Source: Ulva prolifera (taxonomy: Eukaryota; Chlorophyta; Ulvophyceae; Ulvales; Ulvaceae). Taken from it: 64,000 bases of DNA. The notes under the pieces are model-generated. The model had not been told where the DNA came from and did not search any database. It was given only the letters and a program-made list of their open reading frames with translations. Positions 26,112 through 37,540 of the stretch are shown piece after piece. Position 1 is the first letter of the stretch. Each line of letters begins with the position of its first letter. Location of the stretch: positions 1,732,022 through 1,796,021 of the forward strand of contig CM041202.1 of the NCBI GenBank assembly GCA_023078555.1, in the 5' to 3' direction. Position numbers and translations under genes: made by a program.

Positions 26112-27167
26112 TCAGGCAAAGGTCCCCACCGGGCCTCCAAGGGGGTGCCGGAGGATAGATGGTGACAATGCTGCGGTGGACATGGCAGGTGCATCGAGTC
26201 GCCCGCACCTCAGCTCCTCTTCGGAAAAGTCTTTGAATGGCGGTGTCTGGAGGTGGCGGTCCCACCTAGCGTCGGCTAGCATCTTGGTGCCGTCCTCGAC
26301 TGATAAGTGTCCCAACTTGTCGCCCCCTCTCCCGCCTCGGTGCCACTCTTGAATGAGGGCTCGAGTGAGGACGATATGGTACAGGACCGCGTGCTGCACC
26401 TTGACGTCCTTGGTGTGTAACATGACCCTTCGAGTCGCCTCGTCACCGTGGATGTCACTGCTGAACACAGTTCCCCCCTCCTGTCGCATGCGGTGGATGA
26501 CGTCGCACACAGCGTCGGCCAGCATGCATGTGAAAAACCCGCAGTCGTGGCCGTTTGGTTGCTGCGGGGTTCCTCCAACCTGGACACCATTGGGGGACGG
26601 TTATAATGCTAATGTTACGTCAACAGATCAAGTCCACCGCAGACCTTGGACGCGGGGTGGTTCCAAAGCGGTACGCTGTCCGGTTTCGGGCAGAGAGGGG
26701 GGGGGGGGGGGGGGGGTCTGGTGGGCGCAATCAGAGGGTGATGTTGTGTCAACGATTGCAGTCCATTTGGTAAGATGCGCGACTGTCAAGGGTCAGAGGA
26801 CAGCATCTGTGTGGATGGTATCGTAGGAGAACAGTGGGACGTGGGCATTGTACCTTCGCCAACTTCAGGGTTATCCTAGCGGTGGATTCGGTCGGCCGGG
26901 TGGCCAGTCGGACGTTGTGTCGGCGGCCCACTGCTTTTACCCGAGGCCGGGTGGTAGATGGGGGGTCTTCCGGGGGGGAGGGGGCCCGGCCCTCGGGGCA
27001 GTCAAGCGCCATGCACAGAGCCTCACTCAAGACGTCCCTGGCCCGTTCAGCGGTGCCTGAGCCGGCGCTGATCAGGCTGTCAAAGAACGACACAGTCGGC
27101 GCCTCATTCTGCTTCATACGCCCTGCATTATGGCTGAAACGTCAGTAGTGGCGTTCAGCGGGACTAC

Positions 27168-27207
<40 letters not shown>

Positions 27208-29367
27208 ATGGGGGGGGCGGGGGGCAATATGACAGTCCTACGCACGGCAGGCTACCTCATCACAAAGTCAGCTGCGGCGGGAGAGCGTACATGGGTGCCA
27301 GATGACAGCCAACATCCAGTGGCCGTTCCGGGGGACAGGGACTAAGACACATTCTTGCTCAAAGGTGTGAGCTCTGAACAACCACCGCCCCATAAATCTG
27401 GTGCGTTTGCTTGACCAGTCTGCGTCCGCATCCCCAGTACATATCCCAGCCATATTCTGGCTAGGCGTTGCAATGACGCCCTGCCCGGCCAGCGCGACAC
27501 ACCTACTCAAGGCGTAGTCAACGTGTGTACTCTCGGCCCAGGCGGTGGGCCAGCCTCTCGCGAGGGTTTCCAGACCGACTGTAACAGACACCCGAGCATC
27601 CCCAAAATGCCCTAGCTGCAAGGTCACACCCCCCACCACATGCGGGAACCTCTCCCCATCGTCGTCGGAGGAGGACACTACGGTCGGTTCAGCTGCCTCC
27701 TGTTTTGTGTCGGCAGCGGATGTACCGGCGTCTTTGGAAGTGGACCCCCACTGCTGCTTCAGCTTGCCCGGAGGCTTTGCAGGGAAGTTTGTGACCCAAT
27801 CCGGTGGCACCACCGGAGGGTGTGCCAGGAGGGATGGTGACAGCCGCGGCTTATCCTTACCGGCGGCCGAAGGCTCCGGGACGTCCGGGGCAGGAGGAGG
27901 TGCGGACAGGATTGGTCCCTCTTGACCGGGTGCTGGACAAGCAGGCTCCGGAGAGGCCCGGAGCGGGGGGGGGGCCTCGCCGATGGAGCAGATGGCTGCA
28001 CCGACTGGGGCAGGTTGGGGCCCCTCGCTAGGGCCATCATCAGGGGTGACGGATGGAACCGGATTGGCATCGGTGTCCGACCTCGCCTTATTGTCTCCTT
28101 CGGCAGGGGGGTCCGCAATGGGCCCTTCCCAGGCGGGGGGATCATCCGGGGGACCTGCCGGCCCCGCGTCTGCGGCAGCTAGTCTGGTTTCGATAGCTGT
28201 AGCGGATTCGACCAGCCGCGGCGGCGGCAGACAGCCACTGGTCCGCGATGGCGACGGCGGCCTCATAGGGCCAACCGGCTGTGGGGACTGCGGGGGCAAC
28301 GCCACAGGGGGAACCCCTACTGCAGCCGGCCCCTCGGGCGGCGGATGATCCCGGCTAAGGATCTGCGCTACGGCCGCAGCCCCCCCCCGTGCGGCACCCC
28401 GTGCCCCCCTGGGCCACCTAATTCGGGCGGGCTGCTGAAGACTGGTGCCCCGATCTGCGCGCCCTCTACCCGGAGCCCGTGCCCCTCGTGCCTCGCCAAC
28501 CCGCTGCTGCTGCCGCGGATGGGTGTGTCTGCCACGCCCCTGCCTTCGGACACCCGGGCCTATGCTGGTGCCGCTGGACTCTGTTGGCGGCGGGGCAGCG
28601 GCTGCACCCGGTCCTGGGGCTGTGGCGGTGCCGGTGACTCCCCCAAGAGCGGCGTCGGGTCCCCCCCGGTCTTCACCGTGCGACCCGCCCGCCCCACCCC
28701 TATCTAGCTGTAACGCCAACATGGGCGCCTGCAGAGGCCCCACCTGAACCTCGGAGAGAGGCCACTTCGGATTTGGAGTCCGTGCGAAGTTTGCCTCACA
28801 CGTTATCCACTCGCAGATCACGTCTGTCCCGCCCGTGTGCCGCACACGTTCGAGCAGGCCGCCAGCGTCTTCAATGATGCCCGCGCCGACCTGGCAAGAC
28901 CGGTACAGCACGATCTCCTGTGGCGCGCACGGGGCCTTGGTATGGACCGCGCGCTCGAATGCGATCATCCGGAGGTCGTGCCAGAGGGACTTCATCTTCT
29001 GCTCTACCTGCGCGGCGTGGTCGGCGGTGTGTGAAGCCTCTACACTCTCCTTCATCGCCCGGATCGAGTCCAGGTACATTTCTAACCCTTCCCCCCCGGC
29101 CTCGACTATAGAGCCCACCATGGTAACATCTACAGTCGTTAATAGGTAGGCGTTGGCCATGAAGTCTATCGGGAACCCGGGCTTCCGGGTACAGATCGTT
29201 AGTGCTGGGATTGGCTGGCCAGGCGTCCAGTTACCCTTCAGGGCGGTTTCCAGGAACCGCTGGAAAGACGAGTCACACGAACGTTTACTACGAATTGTCG
29301 CAAGGTAGGACCGCAAGTCTCCGTCCGTTATCATACTGGCACACATCGTATGGACTGTACACCGCAC
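26112..29367 (-). CDS. Ulp1-type (C48) cysteine protease of the transposon
   Basis: Three exons on the minus strand: 29367-27291, 27122-26854 and 26579-26112. Splice phases agree (phase 1 at CCAT|GTACGC with CTGCAG|GG; phase 0 at GCGAAG|GTACAA with TCCAG|GTT), giving about 937 aa. Residues 1-220 look folded. Residues 220-560 are Pro/Gly/Ala-rich and probably disordered. The C-terminus is a Ulp1/SENP catalytic domain with all signature elements: the His strand VLVPVPRNGHWMLAVIW, the Asp strand VSFFDSLIS, and the oxyanion-hole Gln with catalytic Cys in TPQQPNGHDCGFFTC. Such proteases cleave SUMO-like modifiers and are found as second genes in some CACTA, Mutator and KDZ transposons. The 5' start could be the ATG at 29367 or the in-frame ATG some 11 codons later. 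Confidence 0.85.
27170..27206. repeat. Homopolymer run of 37 G in intron 1 of the protease gene
   Basis: On the coding (minus) strand this is a run of 37 C, placed about 48-84 bases upstream of the acceptor at 27122, where a polypyrimidine tract is expected. Intron 2 (26580-26853) likewise holds 20 G at 26697-26716. The placement suggests these runs serve, or began, as polypyrimidine tracts. Confidence 0.8.
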
Positions 29368-29657
29368 AGTAACGTTCTATCCGCGCTATCGCGACGCCGT
29401 CTCCCTACATCAACTGCATCAGACCTTGCACCTACCATTGATCTGTCCGCTGGACCTGCGACGTGCACTAACAGACGACACCGACGCTTGAAGAGGGAGC
29501 GAAAGTGGCCACGAGCGCACACCGCAGGACGTGGGTTGTATGGCTCCAACGAGGGTGGCGCCTGTAGACACGCACTGGCGGGGAATCTGGTCCCCCCCGT
29601 GGCTTGCTGGCAAGTTTGGAAAATGCAAAGTGGGCACAACTGGGATTGCAGTCAATG

Positions 29658-29710
29658 ACAAGACCACCGCCAAATGCCTTGCTGACGAAGGCATTTGGCG
29701 GTGGTCTTGT
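29658..29710. terminator. Perfect 23-bp hairpin just after the transposase stop
   Basis: Arms 29658-29680 and 29688-29710 are exact inverted repeats separated by GCTGACG. The hairpin starts five bases beyond the transposase stop codon at 29715, on its 3' side, in the 350-bp gap before the protease gene. It could be an mRNA 3'-end or insulating structure. Equally it could be a small fold-back duplication or a MITE-like scar. Confidence 0.5.
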
Positions 29711-29714
29711 ACAA

Positions 29715-32700
29715 TTACACAGTTCGGCCAGAAGCCTTGTTCGCAGTGGCCCAATACTGCACATTTTGTGCACCCCTCCGGACTGGAACTAACTGGCATG
29801 GAACTGCGTCCAAGTCTACGACGTATCTGCCGCCATATGCCCGAGACCCCCTGTTTGCACCCGCCACACCGAAAAACTCAGGGGGACGTTTCAACACGGG
29901 ATCTGGGGCGCGGGCTCCCGGGGTGGCTGGCAAGGTGCAATTATACAGATCAGCAACCCCCAGGTACAATGGGTTTGGTTTCGCAACACATGACACGCAA
30001 CTCACGCCATCCCGGGGCTGCAGACACGCCCGGATGAAATACTGCAGTTCCCCGACGAAATACGTCACTGTCCCGCCACCCCCGTCCCCGTCCCCCCCAA
30101 TGAGGTACCTCAAGAGGCACCACTTGTTGTCTTTCTTCCCTTGCGTAGACTGTTGCGCGCAGCTGAACATGTCTGCAACGAGGGATTGCATCTGATGGAA
30201 CTTCATAAGTGTCACTGTACCCTCACGGCGAGCCTCATCAACAGTGCCATCCACCTTCAGGCCCAGAGCTCGGTGGATGGCCGCGCGACGTGCATATCCA
30301 ACCCCCAGGCGACAGTGAGTTGGCCAGCCCTCCTCCTGTAGGGAATCCTGATGGAAGAGGAGGTACGGCAACCCTGTCAGCTCATCTCCCACGAAGTCAA
30401 GGGGGAGGACCTCTGCTGTCTCAGACTGGGCAGGAGCCCTGCCCACCCCGACGACCCTGCCGGTGATCCGGTCGCTGTCAACTGATTGATCCCCGTCAGC
30501 GGATCTTCCATTGCGAGTTCGTGCCCGCCGGCGTTTCTCCGTCGCTATGGCAGCCGACAGTGAGGTCATGGCAGCAGGCAGTGAAGCTGCATCATGTAGC
30601 AGCCGCATACATGTGCGGCGCAGCAGTTCATCGCTCACGTATACTTGTTCAGGGCAACGAGTTGATCGATATTTGATCAGCCTCTTCAAGAGCTGGACCA
30701 TCCGCTCGATCCAGAATTCAAGACTGAAGAAGGATGCACCGCAGCACCTCACCTGATCCGGAAGGTGACAAGCTGCCAGATGCAGCTTGTACGTGCTGAG
30801 AGCGGCGCCCTCAAACGTCTCCTCCGCCAGCTTGGCGTACTGCAGCATCAATCGCTGTGCTTCCGTGATTCGGGCCGGTGTGTGCTGACCCTCTTCATAT
30901 CTGAGAAAGTAGAGGGCCCCTGCTCGCAGGAGCCCCCACGACAGCTCAAACACACTGCGTATGCGTTTCTCGGAGGCTTTCCACGGGAGATCGTGCAGGA
31001 GGTACAGCGAGAATGTCTCGGTGAAGGCCAGCCAGTCTTCCATGAGCCAGCGACTGCGGTACCTACGCAAACAGTCACCCTGACTCATACGGGCTGCTTC
31101 AACAGGAGTGTACATGGTTCCCTTGTCCAAGTAACGGTATGACAAGTGGCGTAGCCTCGGATGCGAGCAGGGCGTGCAGGCTATGGGACTGCGCACTTGG
31201 TGATGTCGGAGTACACCTTCTTGAAAAGAGAGGTCTGCATGATGTGGGGCGCTCTGGCAGCTATCGCCTTGACGACATCCTCTGGCAGTCGGAACAGGGC
31301 CCGGAGGCCCGTCAATGGCGCCTTCTTGGACTTCTTCCGGCCCAGGGGAGGGAGCCACTGGTTCCAGAAGTCCATGAGCACACCGAGCAGAAACACGTGC
31401 GCCACTCCGAGCCGGAAGAAATGGCAGGGACTGCAACGTCACAGCGTAATTCATAATCCATTCCAGACTCAAGGGCCGGGCAGGGAGCAGCAGGCTGGGG
31501 GTGCTCGTACTTGAAGTAGGAGAGGAGACTGAAGAGCGGAGAACCTTTCACCCCCAGTAGCTTGTACTCGTCTTTGGCGAGCTTGGCCCTGGACTTCGGT
31601 GTCTTCCGGTCGCAAAAGCGTTTCAAGGTTGGTGCGTGGACCTGCAATACCACAGGCCTGGCCAGGGTTACCACAAGAAAAGAGCCGTATCACCTACGAC
31701 GCGTATTCGGTGTCAGAGGGGTTGGCAGGATGAGTTGCGGCGCACAGAGGGGGGGCCGGGGAGTAGGCCGCATGTGCACAGATGGAAATCGAGGACACTG
31801 TCAATGGAATTGCACCTGAGCAGCGATCTTGTCGCCCTTTCGGCCCCTCGCCAGGATCTCTGCCGCCGAGTACTTCAAGCGGTTGTCTGACTCCCAGGAA
31901 CAGGGCTGCACCTGCTGGGGCTCGGTCCACGTGGTCCGCGGCGGGATGCCACCAGTGTCCGGTTGTACACTCCCAGGCACCATCCGGGGGTTTGCAGCAG
32001 AAGATGCCGCTTCTTCCTCCGGGGTGAGTGATTTCCCTTTCAGAGGCCCGTCGGCATAGCAGGGCACGGGCTGATGCAGAGGGAGGTGGTGTCCCATCCA
32101 CCTGCATCGCCGTGGCATGCATGATAGCAAGTGTAAGCGGGACAGGTACGTGAGGCAGCACTAGCAGGAAAGTGTTTACACACGGAAGTGACCACCACGG
32201 ACCTGACCGTGTTGGCGGGGTAATGCCACACGCCGTTTTGGGCACATCTGAAACATGCCCTCTTCGCTGTGTGGCCGATGCTGTTGGTAAGTTTCTCCAG
32301 CCATGGGATATCCCCCTCCACACAGCACAGCACCGGCCACACGTGCAGTACCTCGCCCCCAGGCAGTGTGATCTCGAGTGCCTCTCCGCCAGCTCCTGCA
32401 TTGAAGCCATCACATGATAGCGGGGACAGACACTACGGGGTCTGGAACTATACACATCACCCGGCAGTGATGAGGCAGGCAAGGTGAGTGCGCGCCCGGA
32501 TCATGCTTCTTGAAGAACGCCATCACGGAATCCAGAATGCTGGCCATGCACGTCGGTTCGGATGGCCCCTCCACCACTCCAAGGGGAATCCAGGCCACAT
32601 TGGTACTTGAGAGATGGGGCGGCAGGTCAAGCAGGCGGATCCCCCAGATGGTGACCCCGTGCTGCTTGTTGACATACAGCTGGGCCCCGTCCCCCCCTGC

Positions 32701-34225
32701 AGGAGACGCGACTGTCGGGACACGAGGCTGAGGGTCTCAAATCGCGGAGTGGCATATGCATGCCGTTTGTGCCTGATAGCCACCTACTCAGTTGTGGAGA
32801 TGGATCGCACCGAGGCTGAACAGCAGGACAAGCTCCCGATGCTTTGGCTTGAGGATTTTTCCCCCACACGCCAGGTTGAGGGCCTTTCCAGCCGGGGAGT
32901 TGAGGAAGCTGCTTTTGTCTTTGACAGCTGTTGCCCTGGCTTCCCGTACGCTCGTCAGCAGCCCCGGCTGCAGGAGGAGGTCTTTCAGCGAGGCTTCTTC
33001 GCCAAAGAAGAAAGCTGAGCGCACTGGGACACCCTTCCCTGTGAGATCGACATCGAATCGCTGTTGACAACAACCAGGAGTTCCGCAGGTGTCCGCCAAG
33101 TGCTGGTGATGGTCACCCGGATCAAGTGGGGGGAACAAGGTCCAGCATTGGGGACAAACGTGGCGCGTCACAGAGGAAACAGGCGGGACACCCAACACCG
33201 CCTTGACGAGGTGAAAGGAGGGGGGGAAAAAGTTGCCATCGGGTAGCAGGAGGTAATGTATGAACCTGCACCACGTATCGACGACCACGTCTTGTATGCG
33301 AAAGAGGCTCTTCAACTGGGCAATCCACATGCACACCGTGAGGACGGTGAGGGCGCTGCCAGTGTATATGTGTTTCATGCGTTGGTCATGCCACCAGGCG
33401 CCCGTGCCCTTCCGGGCCCCTGTGGTGGGGAGCGGGCCGTCGTCATCCGCCTCCTGCATGGGCAACGATCCGGCTAGTCCCACGGAGGAGTACGAGCGGA
33501 TTCACAGCGTTGCATGTAATGGAATTTGAGGACACACCTCGGATTCGTCTGAACTGTAGTCCGTCTCTGAGGAGAAGGCAATGGAGTCTGCGTCTGAGGT
33601 GTCTGAGTCGGCGTCTGAACATTGTGCGGGGCCCTCGGCATAGTCACTTTCGGACGGTGGGGGCAGCTGTACACAATCCCAACACATCAGAGTTGCTTTG
33701 GGCGAGCAGGCAGGATACAGCAAAGGGACAGGAGCGCTGACACCCATGGCCATCACGAGCCGCTGTCATGCAGATCTGCATCATGATCAGGCAATCCGGG
33801 ACTCAGCACGGTCAACTGCCGCAGGTACGCACGTCGAAGAGGTCGTCGGAGTGGGCAGGGTCATTGGGGGGACCCCACATGTCTGGAGGGGATGGTGGTC
33901 TCCCAGAGGGACCGGCCCCGTCGTGTATGCCGATGACGTCATCATCGGCAGCAGCGGAGGTCGGGCCATTGGCTGGCCTCGAGACTGGGCCCGCGTCGTC
34001 GTGTCCACCAGCGGCTCTCCGCGCTGCGGCTGCTGCACTCAGTAACTTGCTGCAGGGAGCGTAATGGTTTTGGGCGGTTGTGTGCCGGGCAAACTTCTCA
34101 CCACAGGCTAGACACTGGTATTTCAACGGTTCCTTTCCCGTCGGCTCGGGAGGGACCAGGCGCTTACAGTTCGCCTTGGCAATCAAGTCGTTCACCTCAT
34201 ACCTCTTCAGTCTAGACTCGGCCAT
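29715..34225 (-). CDS. tnp2/CACTA (Plavaka-like) transposase
   Basis: Multi-exon minus-strand gene. Exon 1 (34225-33833) has an N-terminal zinc finger, CLACGEKFARHTTAQNHYAPC (C-x2-C-x12-H-x3-C). Exon 2 (33666-33538) is acidic (DADSDTSDADSIAFSSETD). Exon 3 (33453-32811) contains a zinc-ribbon CPQC ... CGTPGCC. Exon 4 (from 32696) has DGAQLYVNKQHGVTIWGIRL and NVAWIPLGVVEGPSEP, the start of the tnp2 catalytic domain. Later exons give WPVLCCVEGDIPWLEKL with CFRC (about 32380-32200), KLLGVKGSPLFSLLSYFKYE (about 31560), FLLGVLMDFWNQWLPPL (about 31400-31200) and KLHLAACHLPDQVRCCG with FWIERMVQLLKRL (31150-29715). Internal exon ends after exon 4 are approximate. DNA cleavage and joining at the element's ends is the expected role. 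Confidence 0.8.
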
Positions 34226-34561
34226 CGTAGCCAGCCGTAGTTGAGCATACTTGTGACGAAGTCATACGACAGAGCGGCCTCTGGTGTTTACCGTTCCTAC
34301 GATGGCATTAAGTACCACCAAGACCTCCCTGTCGTCTACCGTGTTCGCCCTGTCGCCACAATATCTGGCGAGGCGCCGGGGTATCGCGGCAGCCAAACCT
34401 TTGAAGGCAGACCGCACGACGACGCTACACCGGCATACCATTCAAAGCACGGAGCAGCAAAGCATGGGCGAACGACGCGATCTGTTACCTGTCATACGAA
34501 AAGACCATCCACAGTACCGACTGTATACGTGTGTTAATTCCGCTTTGCCTAATCCTCCACC
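34226..34561. promoter_or_regulatory. Divergent intergenic region, transposase / fourth gene
   Basis: Separates the transposase start (34225, minus) from the ATG at 34562 (plus; context CACCATGTCC). It probably holds both promoters. No clear TATA box on either side. Open frames here are short and not believed. Confidence 0.45.
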
Positions 34562-37059
34562 ATGTCCAACCTGCAGTTCACGTTCCTCCGCGCCTCGCCC
34601 GTCATCATCGAGAAAGAAGTAGTAGATGATGCTGACAACGGAGCAGGGATGCTTGACGTGCTGGTCAGCAACGTGTGGAGCAGGGGTGCCGGCGTCGACG
34701 GGTTGACTTTGACGTCAACCGTCGACAAAGACAGCTCCGTTGATGTCGACAGTGTCGAGAAACTGATGACGTGCGTAAAGTACTTCTTCAGGAAAGGCAC
34801 AATCGCTGGACTGCTGAAGCCGCCCGTGCTGGTGAAGGCGCTGGGCAAGGGCAGAGGGAGCGTGGGACAAGCGTCGGCAGCAGTCGGCACTGCACACTCC
34901 ACAGCTACGGCCTTGACTGCGGACCCCGAAGCTGCCGTGCGTTGGGACATGATGAAGAATGCGGTGCTGATGTGGACGGAAGGGATGAGATCGAAGGTGG
35001 AGGGAATGGCCACTGCCCACAAGGAAGGCAAGCTAGTGCAGGCACTAGTGAACCTGAATGCCCCAGCCGACGAGAAGGTGTGGGTCGGGAGTATTCTAAC
35101 GATGAAGCAGGCGGACGCACTCGGCAAAGCTGCATATGGGGTACGGCTGCTGTCTCCGACTAACAACGTGATTGCAACCTGAGGTCCACTACCACCCCGT
35201 CAGGGCCACGGGATCGCATGCCACCGACTTTCAGTGTAGTTTCTTGCGGCACTTCACCATCGCCATTCGCGGTCAGAATGCAGTGACGGGTATCGTGTAC
35301 AGGATGGCAAAACAAGTGAAGCGTACGAAGTTGCGACTAATATCAATCATGCTTTCTACAGCCAGCACAACCATTTGAACACCACGACCAAAGAGTGTGC
35401 CTCTGCTGATGCTCGGGTTATGCCGTACCTGTTGCCGTGCCCAACGGTGGCGGAGAAGGGGAGCATACAATATCCGCCCAGACGGAGGTGACCCGATGTG
35501 CAGGAAGTATGCGAGACGGGCGTGGGACCATAACACGGCGCTGCGGAGGAATCCCGACTCTCGCGAGAAGAGGAAGCTTCAAGCGGCAATGCAAGTATTC
35601 CAGAACTCCAAGGCATGTCCTCCTCCTTGGCCAGAGCTGGAGTGGCCATTCGGCGAATGGCCAATCCAGCGTGTCATGCATTGTCTTGCACTGCACGGGC
35701 CTGGAGTGGCCATTCGGCGAATGGCCACTCCAGCGTGTCATGCATTGTCTTGCACTGCACGCGCCTGGAGTGGCCATTCGGCGAATGGCCACTCCAGCGT
35801 GTCATGCATTGTCTTGCACTGCACGCGCCTGGAGTGGCCATTCGGCGAATGGCCACTCCAGCGCGTCATGCATTGTCTTGCACTGCACGCGCCTGGAGTG
35901 GCCATTCGGCGAATGGCCACTCCAGCGCGGCGCGGCCTGCATGAATCTGCACTTGCATGGGCACTGACTGGCCATTCGGCGAATGGCCACTGTGTTCCAA
36001 CAAACGTGATTCGTGCGCAGTTCACCGTGAGAGGAGACCGCCTCCCTATTGCTGACGAACCCATGAAAACCCCCGAGGCATGGGCTATGGAGGACGGTCT
36101 GTATGTGTGCGAAGGAATCGCCAAGGTTGCTGCAGCCAAGCGCGCCCTCGAAGGGACCGCTGACTCTCCCGTCCAACGGGGCAAGAGACCAAGGAAGACC
36201 GGGAAGGTACAAACTCACCACACGCTGTACTGCCCGCCTGAGGGTGGCCATTAAGTGGTACCAGGATTGCACGGGCGCCTGTGTGAGCGGCATGTGCCAT
36301 GATTCGAGACAGCCATGCGGGTACAGGCTCCTACCGCATCCAAGTCAGGAAGACGGGGCACTCCTTCCAGCAGCGGACGGCGCACAATGCTCGCTGACTT
36401 TTCTCCCCGGCGGCCAGGCCTCCAGCGAGAACCAAAGGGAGACCGCAATGCTGCTCAGGACAGTGAGCACCAGCCGGACGAGGTGGGTCACGATCAGACG
36501 GAGGAAGATGAAGAGCCTGATTCTCCCCAGCGTGCAGACGATCGATGCAAGTCCCCGGAGATGGAACTACAAGACGTTGCGCCGGTATGTCCTCTTATGG
36601 TTTGTGCCAATGTGTGCCTAGTCCGATTTTAATTGCCCCACCCATCATCAGCCCAGGTGTAGAAGCGCATGTTCGTTGCAGAAGCCCAACAGAGCTCTCG
36701 AGAAGCGAAAGGCCAAGGCAGACAAGGAGGCCGCCCTACAAGCGCGTAGCGATATTCGGAAAAAGATTGAGGATTGCAAGGCTAAGCAGGCAATGCATCA
36801 GCCCAAAAGCAAGGGTCCGAGCGTGCAGAAATTGAAACAACAGATTAGTGTATTGACGGTATGTCACTACCCCGATACACTTGATCCGACATGTGACACC
36901 AATGTCTGCAATCCCTGGTAGTAGCACCATTTGTGTGACAGTCACTCGGACAACGACTGCATCGGAGCCGTGCACTCATGCAGATGGTATTGCATGCAGG
37001 ACGAGTTATCAAAGGTTCAAGACACCATAATTGACGGCCTCCCGGATGAGGACGAGTAG
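34562..37059 (+). CDS. Spliced gene of about 499 aa in the transposon, unknown; TnpA-like candidate
   Basis: Seven exons fit by splice site and phase: 34562-35167, 35303-35424, 35504-35594, 36021-36206, 36327-36584, 36682-36858 and 37000-37059. Donors include GTATGT twice; acceptors are all CAG. The N-terminal 200 residues (MSNLQFTFLRASPVIIEKE; MMKNAVLMWTEGMRSKVEG) look globular. The middle is basic (KYARRAWDHNTALRRNPDSR). The C-terminal third is charged and helical (KRKAKADKEAALQARSDIRK, KLKQQISVL) and ends in acidic DGLPDEDE. Intron 3 (35595-36020) contains the whole right palindrome array. The gene is divergent from the transposase. By analogy with En/Spm TnpA, which binds subterminal repeats, a repeat-binding role is inferred; no domain was recognised. 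Confidence 0.6.
35638..35990. repeat. Right palindrome array, inside intron 3 of the fourth gene
   Basis: Six copies of GGCCATTCGGCGAATGGCC starting at 35644, 35708, 35772, 35836, 35900 and 35970. The first five are at exactly 64-bp spacing, with near-identical linkers (GTCATGCATTGTCTTGCACT and GCACGCGCCTGGA). With flanks, each is a 33-bp palindrome, CTGGAGTGGCC...GGCCACTCCAG. All have G at the centre, whereas three of the four left-array copies have C, so the two arrays are mostly in inverted orientation. Because 64 is not a multiple of three, the translated repeat cycles through EWPFGEWP, VAIRRMAT and SGHSANGH, with no stops in any of the three. Confidence 0.85.
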
Positions 37060-37540
37060 ACATGCCAGTGCATTGCTTGCTTGTAGTTGGGTCACCTCAG
37101 GACCATCTTGCAGCCTGTACATAGGTCCTTTGCCCGGTCATGTCCAGGCAATGTCAGGGAGTCTGTCCTGAGGGAATGTATGGGAGTGTGAGCTATGTAG
37201 GAAGCTCGATATGAACAAGGAAAGCGCAAGCCATGTAAGCACCTACATCATATGAATGCAGGCATGTTGCCATCTCCAGTGCCGTGTACATGTGCCTCAA
37301 CTGATAACAAACAAATCCACCCCATCATGCTTCCACGAAACCGCTCTCCTGCCTTCACCCTGCTTACACGAGCGCGACCAAGTCTGATCCGGAAATGACG
37401 CCCATGACGCCTCTGCTGAAGCATGGCGCCACGCGCGTGTCCACAAGTGCACATCATTCGTGACCATGCGTGAGTACCCCAAGCCATACGGGTACAAGAC
37501 GTGGGGAGGCCACCACTCCTTAGGCCCAGCCCGTACTTCC
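37060..37540. other. Spacer right of the fourth transposon gene
   Basis: No gene supported. The right end of the large transposon is expected somewhere from 37060 to 37560. No inverted match to the left side was seen by eye. Confidence 0.4.

Larger units (their letters stand above)
20449..37059. mobile_element. Large multi-gene CACTA/tnp2-like transposon (minimum extent)
   Basis: Holds four spliced genes: an unknown large protein (plus, 21054-25372), a Ulp1-type protease (minus, 26112-29367), a tnp2-type transposase (minus, 29715-34225) and an unknown protein of about 499 aa with a charged helical C-terminus (plus, 34562-37059). The same palindrome array lies near both sides. The extent given runs from the left array to the end of the last gene. 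Terminal inverted repeats and a target-site duplication were not found by eye, so the real ends may lie outside. The element sits between the two copies of the segmental duplication. The transposase and protease reading frames are open across all exons examined, so it may be recently active. Confidence 0.65.

Noticed and set aside
35488-35503. A 16-base intron in the fourth transposon gene (AG|GTGACC...GTGCAG|G)
   Set aside because: Too short for a spliceosomal intron; an upstream donor at 35424 (ATGCC|GTACCT) gives the right phase and a 79-base intron.
35638-35990. CRISPR-like array
   Set aside because: Regular spacing, but the linkers between palindromes are near-identical, not unique spacers, and the genome is eukaryotic.
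35397-36254. 285-codon ORF with EWPFGEWP / VAIRRMAT repeats as a protein repeat
   Set aside because: The repeat is the translation of a non-coding palindrome array with 64-bp period, so frames rotate; splice sites place it inside an intron.
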